DNA from: JL08 sp039969355
GTDB taxonomy: Bacteria > Pseudomonadota > Alphaproteobacteria > Rhodobacterales > Rhodobacteraceae
Assembly (NCBI GenBank): GCA_039969355.1
Contig: JBDVOA010000007.1
Span: 186,001-250,000 of the forward strand
DNA: 64,000 nt
Direction: 5' to 3'
The notes under the pieces are model-generated. The model had not been told where the DNA came from and did not search any database. It worked only from the letters and a program-made list of their open reading frames with translations. The first letter of the stretch is position 1, and the number at the start of each line of letters is the position of its first letter. Made by a program: the position numbers and the translations under genes. Shown in pieces: positions 1 to 7,802 of this stretch.

Positions 1-1
1 A

Positions 2-2572
2 CTAAAGGTCATCCCGCATGCGGCGAGTGTTCAGGAGTATGAAGAACGACTGGAATTTGAGCTCAACATCATCGAAGGCATGGGTTTTCCCGGATATTTT
101 CTTATCGTTGCCGATTTTATCAAATGGTCCAAAGATCACGATATCCCGGTCGGGCCAGGCAGGGGGTCCGGTGCGGGGTCACTGGTTGCCTATGCCCTGA
201 CTATTACCGATCTGGACCCCCTGCGGTATTCGCTGTTGTTTGAGCGCTTTTTGAACCCCGAGCGGGTTAGCATGCCCGATTTTGATATCGATTTTTGCAT
301 GGATCGCCGAGAAGAGGTGATACAATACGTGCAGGACAAATATGGTCGTGACCGGGTGGGTCAGATCATAACCTTCGGTGCGCTTTTGTCCAAAGCGGCC
401 GTACGTGACATTGGTCGGGTTTTGCAAATGCCGTACGGGCAGGTTGACCGGCTCTCCAAGATGATACCGGTTGAGGGGGTCAAACCGGTCAGCATCGAAA
501 AAGCGTTGAAAGACGAACCGCGATTGCGCGAAGAGGCGCGCAATGAAGAGGTTGTGAAGCGCCTTCTTGATTATGGCCAAGAGGTCGAAGGGTTGCTGCG
601 GAACGCATCAACACACGCTGCCGGGGTCGTCATCGGCGATCGACCTCTGGATGAGTTGGTACCCTTGTATCAGGACCCTCGGTCTGACATGGCGGCGACA
701 CAGTTCAATATGAAATGGGTCGAGCAGGCCGGGCTGGTTAAATTCGACTTTCTGGGCCTGAAGACACTGACGGTCATTCAGAACGCGGTAGATCTGATCA
801 AGGCGTCGGGCCGACATCTGCACGTGGCTGCAGATGGCACAGAACTATATGCGCCGCCCCCGGTAGCGGTTGATGATATTGGGGCCATTCCGCTAGATGA
901 TGAAGCGTCCTACAGGCTTTACGCGTCGGCCAAGACTGTTGCGGTGTTTCAGGTGGAAAGCTCGGGCATGATGGATGCCCTCAAGCGCATGAAACCCACC
1001 TGCATTGAAGACATCGTCGCGCTTGTCGCTTTATATCGCCCGGGGCCGATGGAGAATATCCCAACCTATTGCGAGGTAAAGAACGGCCTCAAAAAACGCG
1101 AGAACCTGCATCCTAGCATCGATCACATTCTGGACGAAACACAAGGCATCATTGTCTACCAGGAACAGGTCATGCAGATCGCGCAGGAAATGGCAGGGTA
1201 CAGCCTTGGCGGGGCCGATCTACTACGCCGTGCGATGGGTAAGAAATTGCAAGAGGCGATGGATGTCGAACGGCCGAAGTTCCTTAAAGGAGCCGCCGAG
1301 AATGACGTGGACGAACCCAAGGCGATCGAGGTCTGGAACCTTTTGGACAAGTTCGCCAACTATGGTTTCAACAAATCCCATGCCGCCGCCTATGCGGTGG
1401 TCAGCTATCAGACCGCTTGGCTCAAGGCGAACCACCCAGTGGAGTTCATGGCAGGGGTGATGAATTGCGATATTCACCTGACAGACAAACTTGCCGTTTA
1501 TTTCGAGGAAGTACGAAAAGGTCTGGAATTACCTTTTGTGCCGCCTTGCGTGAACCGGTCTGAGGCGCAATTTGATGTGGCTGAAGGGGCGCTCGTCTAT
1601 GCTTTGGGGGCTTTAAAGAACGTCGGCGTCGAAGCGATGAAGCTGATCACAGACGGGCGCGGTGACAAGCCGTTTGCGACACTTTTCGATCTGGCCCGTC
1701 GGGTCGACTTGAAACGAGTGGGTAAACGTCCGCTTGAGATGCTGGCGCGCTCCGGCGCTTTTGACCAACTCGATCCAAATCGTCGCCGCGTGTTTGGTGC
1801 GCTTGATCCACTGGTAGGATACTCGGCTGCGATCCATGATCAGAAATCGTCAAATCAGGTCTCGCTTTTTGGCGAGGCCGGTGATGATTTGCCGGAACCG
1901 CGACTGATGCCCGTAGAGGATTGGTTGCCCGCAGAGCGTCTTGGTGAAGAATTTAAGGCAATCGGATTCTATCTTTCCGGCCATCCACTGGATGACTATA
2001 TGGGGCCGCTAAAACGCAAAGGCGTGATGACGCTGGATGAAGTGACCGAACGGGCTAAGAGCGGCCCGCATGTTGCAAAGATGGCTGGTATTGTTGCAGG
2101 CCGCCAAGAACGAAAGTCAGCCCGGGGCAACCGATTTGCCTTTGCGCAATTGTCCGACACGACTGGCGCTTACGAGGTTACGCTCTTTTCGGATACGCTT
2201 GAAACTGCACGCGAATATCTGGATGCCGGATCAAAAGTTGTGATCGCAGTCGAGGCGACGATGGAAAGCGACCAGTTAAAGCTGCTGGGGCGCTCCGTCG
2301 CACCAATTGATGCTGCTGTGGCTGACGCGGGCGCCATGGGGCTGCGCATCTTTGTTGATGATGCGGCGGCGATCACATCGGTATCCTCGGTTTTGGAAAG
2401 TGCCGCCAAACATGCGAAAACGGGCGGCAAAGGTCAGATTCAACTTTGTCTTTTGGACCCTAGCCTACCCGGAGAGGTCGAAATTGACCTCAATCGGGAC
2501 TTTCCGGTGAATCCGCAAATCAAAGGTGCGATCAAAAGTCTCGGCGGTGTTGTCATGGTTGAGGACAGTTAG
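2..2572 (+). CDS. dnaE: DNA polymerase III subunit alpha (3' part; 5' end outside window)
   Basis: Catalytic subunit of the replicative DNA polymerase (C-family). The reading frame is already open at base 2, so the N-terminal PHP domain lies outside the window. The visible part holds the polymerase palm with the metal-binding motif PDFDIDF around base 275, then the fingers, a helix-hairpin-helix region, and a C-terminal OB fold (near VAKMAGIVAGRQERKSARG). The stop is TAG at 2570-2572. The match to family C polymerases is continuous, with no frameshift. The internal ATG at base 80 is not the start, because family residues continue upstream of it. Confidence 0.97.
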   Translation, partial: LKVIPHAASVQEYEERLEFELNIIEGMGFPGYFLIVADFIKWSKDHDIPVGPGRGSGAGSLVAYALTITDLDPLRYSLLFERFLNPERVSMPDFDIDFCMDRREEVIQYVQDKYGRDRVGQIITFGALLSKAAVRDIGRVLQMPYGQVDRLSKMIPVEGVKPVSIEKALKDEPRLREEARNEEVVKRLLDYGQEVEGLLRNASTHAAGVVIGDRPLDELVPLYQDPRSDMAATQFNMKWVEQAGLVKFDFLGLKTLTVIQNAVDLIKASGRHLHVAADGTELYAPPPVAVDDIGAIPLDDEASYRLYASAKTVAVFQVESSGMMDALKRMKPTCIEDIVALVALYRPGPMENIPTYCEVKNGLKKRENLHPSIDHILDETQGIIVYQEQVMQIAQEMAGYSLGGADLLRRAMGKKLQEAMDVERPKFLKGAAENDVDEPKAIEVWNLLDKFANYGFNKSHAAAYAVVSYQTAWLKANHPVEFMAGVMNCDIHLTDKLAVYFEEVRKGLELPFVPPCVNRSEAQFDVAEGALVYALGALKNVGVEAMKLITDGRGDKPFATLFDLARRVDLKRVGKRPLEMLARSGAFDQLDPNRRRVFGALDPLVGYSAAIHDQKSSNQVSLFGEAGDDLPEPRLMPVEDWLPAERLGEEFKAIGFYLSGHPLDDYMGPLKRKGVMTLDEVTERAKSGPHVAKMAGIVAGRQERKSARGNRFAFAQLSDTTGAYEVTLFSDTLETAREYLDAGSKVVIAVEATMESDQLKLLGRSVAPIDAAVADAGAMGLRIFVDDAAAITSVSSVLESAAKHAKTGGKGQIQLCLLDPSLPGEVEIDLNRDFPVNPQIKGAIKSLGGVVMVEDS

Positions 2573-2724
2573 TAAGCGAAACTTCGGCCATCTGCGCCGC
2601 ATCATCTGCAACAAGCCAGGTGGTGCATCCCTGCCGGTTTTGTCCTTGTGATGCAGTCTGGATAGACACAACTGCCTCTTTTGGGATATGCGGTGAAGAC
2701 TGTTAACGGCCGGGGAAATTGGAA

Positions 2725-3552
2725 TTGCTGCGCAAGTGCCTGATATTGTTTGGTTGCATTGCACTTTCCGCATGCGGTGACCCGCTTGCCAATATCGAGC
2801 GGCTGGCGGATGTACCAGTTGCAGATGATCAGGCGATTGCGCTTGCATTGCCGGATCCTGAGGAAACCGCCGATCAGCCAGGAGTGTTGGAAAGGTGGTT
2901 TGGTCGCAGCGCGCCAGAAACGAATAACTCCGAGCCGGCGGCAGTAATCGATGAACCGACAGACAGCATCGTCACGGCCGTTTCATCAACGGATGCAACC
3001 GAAAAACCGCGCGGCAAGAAGCGCCGACTTCTTTCGGACCAAGCTTTTTCGCCCGGCACAGACGCGGCGGATGTGGCCAGTGGCACCAGCCTTCCATTTG
3101 GTGACGTAGCCCGCGTGTGTGACGCCCGTGGTCAGCGTCTGGGGAAGGAAATTGCCCGTTTTCCTGAGCGTGGGAAGGGGTATCGGCTGTACGACAGCGC
3201 GCCGGGCGCGACGACTCCGCATACCTTTTATGTAACGGGTTTTCGGGATGGATGTCCCCGTCAGTTTACGGCGGCTCTGGCTATTTTCGGGGCGCCCTCG
3301 ATGTACGAGCAATTGCGATATGGTGGTGCCGCTGAAAACCATAGCAGAAGCGCAACGGATAAGGCGTATGAAAAGGTTAAATCCCGGGTATGTGGCGTCG
3401 CGAAGCGCAAGCCGTGTGGCCGCAAGATCAAAAGCCTGGAACGGGGAACCGTATTCATAAGTGTCTACGAACGTTTTGAAGACAACGCCCGTTGGGCTGA
3501 TATTCTGGTGCATGATGGCACCGTTCTTGCGGCGAACATCAAGAAAAACTAA
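2725..3552 (+). CDS. Hypothetical lipoprotein
   Basis: A protein of about 275 residues with a short hydrophobic N-terminus and a lipobox (IALSAC), so probably an envelope lipoprotein. A Pro/Glu-rich, low-complexity stretch follows the lipid-attachment Cys. The C-terminal half (about residues 120-275) is more ordered and has several Cys (VCDARG, DGCPRQF, VCGVAKRKPCG). Two in-frame TTG codons, 2719 and 2725, can start it. I prefer 2725 because GGGGA at 2712-2716 is then correctly spaced. I recognise no catalytic domain. It lies alone between dnaE and slyX. Function unknown. Confidence 0.75.
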   Translation: MLRKCLILFGCIALSACGDPLANIERLADVPVADDQAIALALPDPEETADQPGVLERWFGRSAPETNNSEPAAVIDEPTDSIVTAVSSTDATEKPRGKKRRLLSDQAFSPGTDAADVASGTSLPFGDVARVCDARGQRLGKEIARFPERGKGYRLYDSAPGATTPHTFYVTGFRDGCPRQFTAALAIFGAPSMYEQLRYGGAAENHSRSATDKAYEKVKSRVCGVAKRKPCGRKIKSLERGTVFISVYERFEDNARWADILVHDGTVLAANIKKN

Positions 3553-3555
3553 CGA

Positions 3556-3750
3556 TCAGTAGTGAGGCGGTTTTTCGTCCGCTAGCGCAACGCTGCCTGT
3601 CTCCGATGCTTCGCGTTCGCCTTCGCGTCGCATCAGCATCGCAACACGCCGTGTCAGCCTCGCAATCTCATTTTCCTGCCGCGCGACCACATCGCTCAGG
3701 TCTTCCAGCGCACGGGTAAGGTGGGAAATCTGTTCTTCGAGGTGTCGCAT
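3556..3750 (-). CDS. slyX: SlyX family protein
   Basis: A 64-residue, mostly coiled-coil protein: the first 40 residues show heptad spacing (LEEQISHLTRALEDLSDVV), then a basic stretch and the family's typical C-terminal ending PPHY. SlyX proteins are small and of uncertain function. The gene converges on the upstream lipoprotein gene, with stop codons 3 bases apart. It is divergent from hisS. A longer antisense frame covering this region and hisS is a shadow. Confidence 0.85.
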   Translation of the reverse strand: MRHLEEQISHLTRALEDLSDVVARQENEIARLTRRVAMLMRREGEREASETGSVALADEKPPHY

Positions 3751-3836
3751 CTGCGCCGCTTAACACGTGCGCCTCCAAGCGCCAAGTGACCTTCACCAAC
3801 AAAGCGAGCGGTTGCCCCTGACCTGCCCATCCGGTA

Positions 3837-3865
3837 GAGGGCGGAGCAAAGTGAGCCCTCAAGGA
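3837..3865 (+). promoter_or_regulatory. Hairpin directly before the hisS ribosome binding site
   Basis: GAGGGC (3837-3842) can pair with GCCCTC (3855-3860). The ribosome binding site AAGGA (3861-3865) follows at once, and the hisS ATG is at 3873. The hairpin may affect initiation or be incidental. No His-codon leader peptide was seen. Confidence 0.3.
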
Positions 3866-3872
3866 TCAGACC

Positions 3873-5375
3873 ATGGCCAAGCCCAAAAAAACGCCACGCC
3901 CCAAGGCCGAACCGCCAAAAGGATTCCGAGACTACTTTTCCGCCGAAGTGACAACTAGGACAGAAATGTTGCGCCAGATCGCGGATGTCTATCATCGTTA
4001 TGGGTTTGATGCGTTGGAAAGCAGCGCCGTCGAGACGGTGGAAGCGCTTGGCAAGTTTCTCCCTGATGTTGATCGCCCGAATGAGGGAGTTTTTGCCTGG
4101 CAGGAAGATGCCGATGAAAACGGTGAATGGCTGGCCCTGCGCTATGATCTCACCGCGCCACTGGCGCGCGTGTATGCGCAACACCGCAATGATCTGCCCA
4201 CCCCATATCGGCGCTACGCAATGGGCCCAGTCTGGCGCAATGAAAAACCGGGGCCGGGGAGGTTCCGCCAGTTTTATCAATGCGATGCGGATACTGTCGG
4301 CACTGCCAGCATGGCTGCGGACGCCGAGATTTGCGCGATGCTGAGTGATACGCTGGAACAGGTCGGTATTTTGCGCGGTGACTACATTGTACGTGTGAAT
4401 AACCGCAAGGTTCTGAATGGTGTGATGCAGGTTGCCGGTATTCTGGATCCTGCAAATCAGGACCGCTTCGCCCATGAGCGCGGCATCGTACTGCGCGCAA
4501 TTGATAAGCTCGATCGGCTTGGTTTTGATGGCGTGCGTGCCTTGCTGGGAGAAGGCCGCAAGGACGAGAGCGGTGATTTTACGAAAGGTGCGGGACTGGA
4601 AGGGCCACAGATCGACGTCGTGATGGGTTTTATGCAGGCCAAACAAAGCACCGGTGCAGAAACCGTTGCGCACCTTCGGGAATTGGTGGACGGCTCACCG
4701 ATAGGGGCGCAGGGTGTAGACGAGTTGGAACAGATTGCCAGATTGCTCGCTGCCCAAGGGTATGGACCGGATCGGGTTGAGATCGATCCTTCGGTTGTGC
4801 GCGGCCTGGGGTATTACACGGGCCCTGTCTATGAGGCTGAGCTGACTTTCGAGATATTTGACGATAAAGGGCGCAAACGGCAATTTGGCTCGGTCGCCGG
4901 GGGCGGACGTTATGATGATCTGGTCAAACGGTTTACTGGACAGGAGGTGCCAGCGACGGGCATCTCAATCGGTGTCGACCGTCTGCTGGCGGCATTGCAG
5001 GCCAAAGGCCGTCTTGAGGGATCGGTAAAAGGACCAGTTGTGGTGACTGTCATGGATCGCGACCGGATGGCTGACTATCAGAGCATGGTTGCAGAACTGC
5101 GGCAGGCAGGTATCCGCGCCGAAGTTTACCTGGGCAACCCCAGGAACTTTGGCAACCAGCTTAAATACGCTGACAAACGCAATAGCCCCATCGCCATTAT
5201 CGAAGGCGGCAATGAAGAGGCGGCCGGTGTTGTCCAGATCAAGGATCTGATCCTCGGGGCGCAAATCGCAGAAAACGCAACACTGCAAGAGTGGAAGGAA
5301 CGGCCGAGCCAGTTTGAAGTGCCCCGTAAGGAACTGGTAAATAAAGTTCGCGAGATTTTGGACGGTCAGGAATAA
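3873..5375 (+). CDS. hisS: Histidine--tRNA ligase
   Basis: Class II aminoacyl-tRNA synthetase that charges tRNA-His, 500 residues, cytoplasmic. Visible are class II motif 2 (GRFRQFYQCDADTVG), the histidyl signature around GLGYYTGPVYE, motif 3 (GISIGVDRLLAAL), and a C-terminal anticodon-binding domain (from about residue 390). ATG 3873 has the ribosome binding site AAGGA 7 bases upstream. The stop TAA shares its last base with the ATG of hisZ (5375), so the two are probably translationally coupled. The synthetase heads an operon with two histidine-synthesis genes. Confidence 0.97.
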   Translation: MAKPKKTPRPKAEPPKGFRDYFSAEVTTRTEMLRQIADVYHRYGFDALESSAVETVEALGKFLPDVDRPNEGVFAWQEDADENGEWLALRYDLTAPLARVYAQHRNDLPTPYRRYAMGPVWRNEKPGPGRFRQFYQCDADTVGTASMAADAEICAMLSDTLEQVGILRGDYIVRVNNRKVLNGVMQVAGILDPANQDRFAHERGIVLRAIDKLDRLGFDGVRALLGEGRKDESGDFTKGAGLEGPQIDVVMGFMQAKQSTGAETVAHLRELVDGSPIGAQGVDELEQIARLLAAQGYGPDRVEIDPSVVRGLGYYTGPVYEAELTFEIFDDKGRKRQFGSVAGGGRYDDLVKRFTGQEVPATGISIGVDRLLAALQAKGRLEGSVKGPVVVTVMDRDRMADYQSMVAELRQAGIRAEVYLGNPRNFGNQLKYADKRNSPIAIIEGGNEEAAGVVQIKDLILGAQIAENATLQEWKERPSQFEVPRKELVNKVREILDGQE

Positions 5376-6460
5376 TGCCGACACGCGCGGAAACGCTGGC
5401 GCGCGCAGCGCAGTTGCGGGCAAAATTCGAAGCGGCTGGTGCTGACGTGATTGAAACGCCCGTTTTGCAACCCGCTGACACCTTGCTCGACTTGTACGGC
5501 GAAGACATTCGCGCACGCGCCTACGTCACTTCTGACGGATTGCGCGGGGAACAAATGCTGCGCCCTGATTTTACGGTGCCGGTGGTGCAAAAACACATGG
5601 AGCATGGCGCGGAACCCGCCAGATACACTTATGCGGGCGAAGTGTTTCGTCGACAGGAGGATGATCCGGAACGACCAAACGAATACGTTCAGGTTGGATA
5701 TGAGGTTTTTGATCGTTTAGACTCTGCAGCGGCGGATTCAGAGGTATTCGCTCTGATCGCCAAAATGCTCGCCCCGTTGGGTTTGCAAACTGTCAATGGT
5801 GATATCGGATTGCTGATGGCGGCAGTGCGGGGGCTTCGTACAAGCGCGCCGCGAAAGGCGGCCCTGATCCGGCACATCTGGCGTCCCCGGCGGTTTCGCG
5901 CTTTGCTTGATCGGTTCTCTGGCCAAATGCCAGAACCCAAGGAACGGATTGCCCTGCTTAGTAAAGATGACCCGTTGGCGGATGCTGGCCCCTTGGTAGG
6001 GATGCGGACCTGGTCAGACATAAGAACACGGATTGAGGCCCTGCGCACGGATGCGACGACACCGCCTATTTCACAGGCAGAGGTCGATCTCATAGATGCG
6101 CTGTTGGCCGTGCGTGAGACTGCGCCGTTCGCGTTGGAGCAGTTGCGCGATATCGCCGTTGACATGCCATCGATCAGTGCCGTCGTCAGCCTGATGCAGG
6201 AACGATTGGCTGCGCTGGACGCACGCGGAGTTGATGTAGAGTCATTGGCGTTCGATGCGAGTTATGGCCGAACGTTGATGGAGTATTATGACGGTTTTGT
6301 ATTTGGCTTTTATGTCAAAGCCCGCCCCGAGTTGCCCGCGATTGCGACAGGTGGCCGGTATGATGCGCTGACTCGCCATCTCGGGAAGGGGGCAGAAATA
6401 CCCGCCGTCGGAGGTGTGATGCGACCAGGCTTGATCCTGGAACTGGAGGGCGCGGCATGA
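5375..6460 (+). CDS. hisZ: ATP phosphoribosyltransferase regulatory subunit
   Basis: A paralogue of the histidyl-tRNA synthetase catalytic core, 361 residues, that lacks aminoacylation activity. It binds short-form HisG to make the active, histidine-sensitive first enzyme of histidine biosynthesis. Class II synthetase-like segments are visible (LRPDFTVPVVQKHM, YAGEVFRRQEDDPERPNEYVQ, and the C-terminal GGRYDALTRHLG). It overlaps hisS upstream by one base and hisG downstream by four bases (ATGA). The adjacency of hisZ to a 229-residue hisG is the expected pairing. Confidence 0.95.
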   Translation: MPTRAETLARAAQLRAKFEAAGADVIETPVLQPADTLLDLYGEDIRARAYVTSDGLRGEQMLRPDFTVPVVQKHMEHGAEPARYTYAGEVFRRQEDDPERPNEYVQVGYEVFDRLDSAAADSEVFALIAKMLAPLGLQTVNGDIGLLMAAVRGLRTSAPRKAALIRHIWRPRRFRALLDRFSGQMPEPKERIALLSKDDPLADAGPLVGMRTWSDIRTRIEALRTDATTPPISQAEVDLIDALLAVRETAPFALEQLRDIAVDMPSISAVVSLMQERLAALDARGVDVESLAFDASYGRTLMEYYDGFVFGFYVKARPELPAIATGGRYDALTRHLGKGAEIPAVGGVMRPGLILELEGAA

Positions 6461-7146
6461 GCCTGAAACTTGGGGTCCCGTCAAAGGGGCGGTTGATGGA
6501 AAAGACTTTCGACTGGTTTGGCAAGCACGGGATCACTCTTGAACGCAGCGGATCAGACCGCGAATACGCCGGAACCGTGAAGGGGATCGTTGGAGTCGAT
6601 CTGGTTCTCTTGTCGGCGGCGGAAATTCCGCGGGAACTGTCGAGCGGTCGCATTCATCTGGGTGTGACAGGAACCGATCTGGTACACGAGAAACTCGCGC
6701 GCTGGGATCAGCAGATCGCGCAAGTCGCACCCCTTGGCTTTGGAAATGCTGACCTCATTCTGGCGGTGCCGCGCGCATGGGTCGATGTCGACACGCTGGA
6801 CGATCTTGATGGAGCGGCGGCTGCCTTCAGAGCGGCGCACGGTTATCGAATGCGGATTGCAACCAAATATCACCGTTTGGTGCGTGATTTCCTGCGGCAG
6901 AACGGAGTTGCAGACTACGCACTTGTGGATAGTCAGGGCGCGACTGAGGGCGCTGTCAAAAACGAAACAGCAGAAGCCATCGCTGATATCACTTCGACAG
7001 GTGAAACCCTGCGAGCAAATCATCTGAAGATTCTGAGTAACGGTTTGATCCTAAAAAGTCAGGCAACTCTTTTTCGCAGTCGCACAGCTTCGATTGACAG
7101 TTCAGAACGCGCGGCGCTGAACGCAATACTGGATCGATTGAGTTAG
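6457..7146 (+). CDS. hisG: ATP phosphoribosyltransferase, short form
   Basis: Catalyses ATP + PRPP to phosphoribosyl-ATP, the first step of histidine biosynthesis. At 229 residues it is the short form, lacking the C-terminal regulatory ACT-like domain and depending on HisZ. Characteristic segments are KLGVPSKGRLMEKTF at the N-terminus, SAAEIPRELSSGRIHLGVTG, and the PRPP-binding region ALVDSQGATEGAVKN. The start overlaps the hisZ stop. Its stop lies 10 bases from the stop of the convergent DUF1489 gene. Confidence 0.97.
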   Translation: MSLKLGVPSKGRLMEKTFDWFGKHGITLERSGSDREYAGTVKGIVGVDLVLLSAAEIPRELSSGRIHLGVTGTDLVHEKLARWDQQIAQVAPLGFGNADLILAVPRAWVDVDTLDDLDGAAAAFRAAHGYRMRIATKYHRLVRDFLRQNGVADYALVDSQGATEGAVKNETAEAIADITSTGETLRANHLKILSNGLILKSQATLFRSRTASIDSSERAALNAILDRLS

Positions 7147-7156
7147 AATATCACCG

Positions 7157-7588
7157 CTAGAGTACGCCGATTTCCGCCAGTGCCCGATCCAGTTCGGTGG
7201 GCAATTCGTCTTCGTTTTCGCGACCTTTGCGCAGGTCAGGCGGGGCATCCGTGGGCTGCAGATAGCGCCAACCCTGAAACGGGCGTTTGGTGGCTGATTG
7301 AGTGCGGTGCAACTCGGACTCAAGCACAATGGCACACCGGCGAATGCCATCGGAACCGATTACTTCGTCTAGTCGCAGAACGCGTTGGCGGCATTGGATC
7401 AATCCCTTGATCACCCAATAGATCGAACCGCCGTTCAATATCTCAGCCTCGCGTTTTGGCCACATGCGGGTGACATGCCGGGGCAGACCATCAGCCGTCT
7501 GCGCACGTTTGGTCTGATGCCATGCAGCCAGACCCTCAACACTTTCAGTACCAACGGACAGCTTAATCAGATGCGTTTTTTTGACCAC
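7157..7588 (-). CDS. DUF1489 family protein
   Basis: A conserved alphaproteobacterial protein of about 143 residues and unknown function, matching the DUF1489 pattern (N-terminal LIKLSVGTESVEGLAAW, central TRMWPKREAEILNGGSIYWV, C-terminal GWRYL). I place the start at GTG 7588, preceded by GGGGGA. An upstream TTG at 7600 has no good ribosome binding site. It converges on hisG. Its 5' end overlaps the candidate -35 region of the nrdJ promoter on the other strand. Confidence 0.85.
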   Translation of the reverse strand: MVKKTHLIKLSVGTESVEGLAAWHQTKRAQTADGLPRHVTRMWPKREAEILNGGSIYWVIKGLIQCRQRVLRLDEVIGSDGIRRCAIVLESELHRTQSATKRPFQGWRYLQPTDAPPDLRKGRENEDELPTELDRALAEIGVL

Positions 7589-7649
7589 AGATTCCCCCAA
7601 AGCTTATACCATATGTAGTGGATTTAGGCTGCGCTTCAAGCTATTGTGT
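7581..7649 (+). promoter_or_regulatory. Candidate promoter and NrdR-like sites for the tRNA-like element and nrdJ
   Basis: TTGACC (7581-7586) and TTATAC (7604-7609) have a 17-base spacing, resembling a sigma-70 promoter. The following bases hold two sequences that loosely resemble NrdR boxes: ACCATATGTAGTGG near 7608, and a half site CTATTGTGTG at 7641-7650. Their centres are about 29 bases apart, slightly short of the usual three helical turns. Both were judged by eye only. Confidence 0.35.
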
Positions 7650-7653
7650 GTTT

Positions 7654-7678
7654 CCCAGCCACTCGTTTAGCGGCTGGG
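7654..7678 (+). other. Stem-loop upstream of the tRNA-like element
   Basis: CCCAGCC (7654-7660) pairs perfectly with GGCTGGG (7672-7678) around an 11-base loop. No T run follows, so it is a poor terminator. It sits 8 bases before the tRNA-like element and could be a processing or attenuation structure in the nrdJ leader. Confidence 0.4.
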
Positions 7679-7685
7679 ATCACGT

Positions 7686-7783
7686 AACCGCGTAGCTCAA
7701 TAGGATAGAGCCCCTACAGTCAATTGGAACTTGGCTAAACTACGATAGGGAGGTTGCAGGTTCAAGTCCTGCCGCGGTATCCA
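7686..7783 (+). tRNA. tRNA-like element with an enlarged anticodon arm (possibly a degenerate or interrupted tRNA-Arg)
   Basis: Most tRNA parts are seen. The acceptor arm is AACCGCG with CGCGGTA (six of seven pairs, first pair A-A). TA follows at positions 8-9. The D arm is GCTC/GAGC with loop AATAGGATA. The T arm is GCAGG/CCTGC with loop TTCAAGT. An encoded T-CCA ends it. The anticodon stem CCCTA/TAGGG closes 29 bases instead of 7. Within these, AGTCAA (7718-7723) pairs with TTGGCT (7731-7736) around TTGGAAC. The last bases before the 3' stem read CTACGA, like an Arg ACG anticodon loop. It is either an interrupted tRNA, a decayed tRNA or a tRNA-like leader RNA. The CCA ends 19 bases before the nrdJ ATG. 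Confidence 0.55.
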
Positions 7784-7802
7784 ATCTTTCACGGAGGCCC
7801 CC

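Noticed and set aside
80..2572. dnaE starting at the ATG at base 80
   Set aside because: The frame is open upstream and continues family sequence (EERLEFELNIIEG), so the gene is cut by the window edge.
3696..4673. Long antisense frame (325 codons) over hisS and slyX
   Set aside because: hisS is strongly conserved in the opposite frame; this frame shows no family features and is an effect of GC-rich coding.
7717..7745. Group I intron in the tRNA-like element
   Set aside because: The extra segment is only about 22-24 bases, far below group I size, and no catalytic core elements are present.
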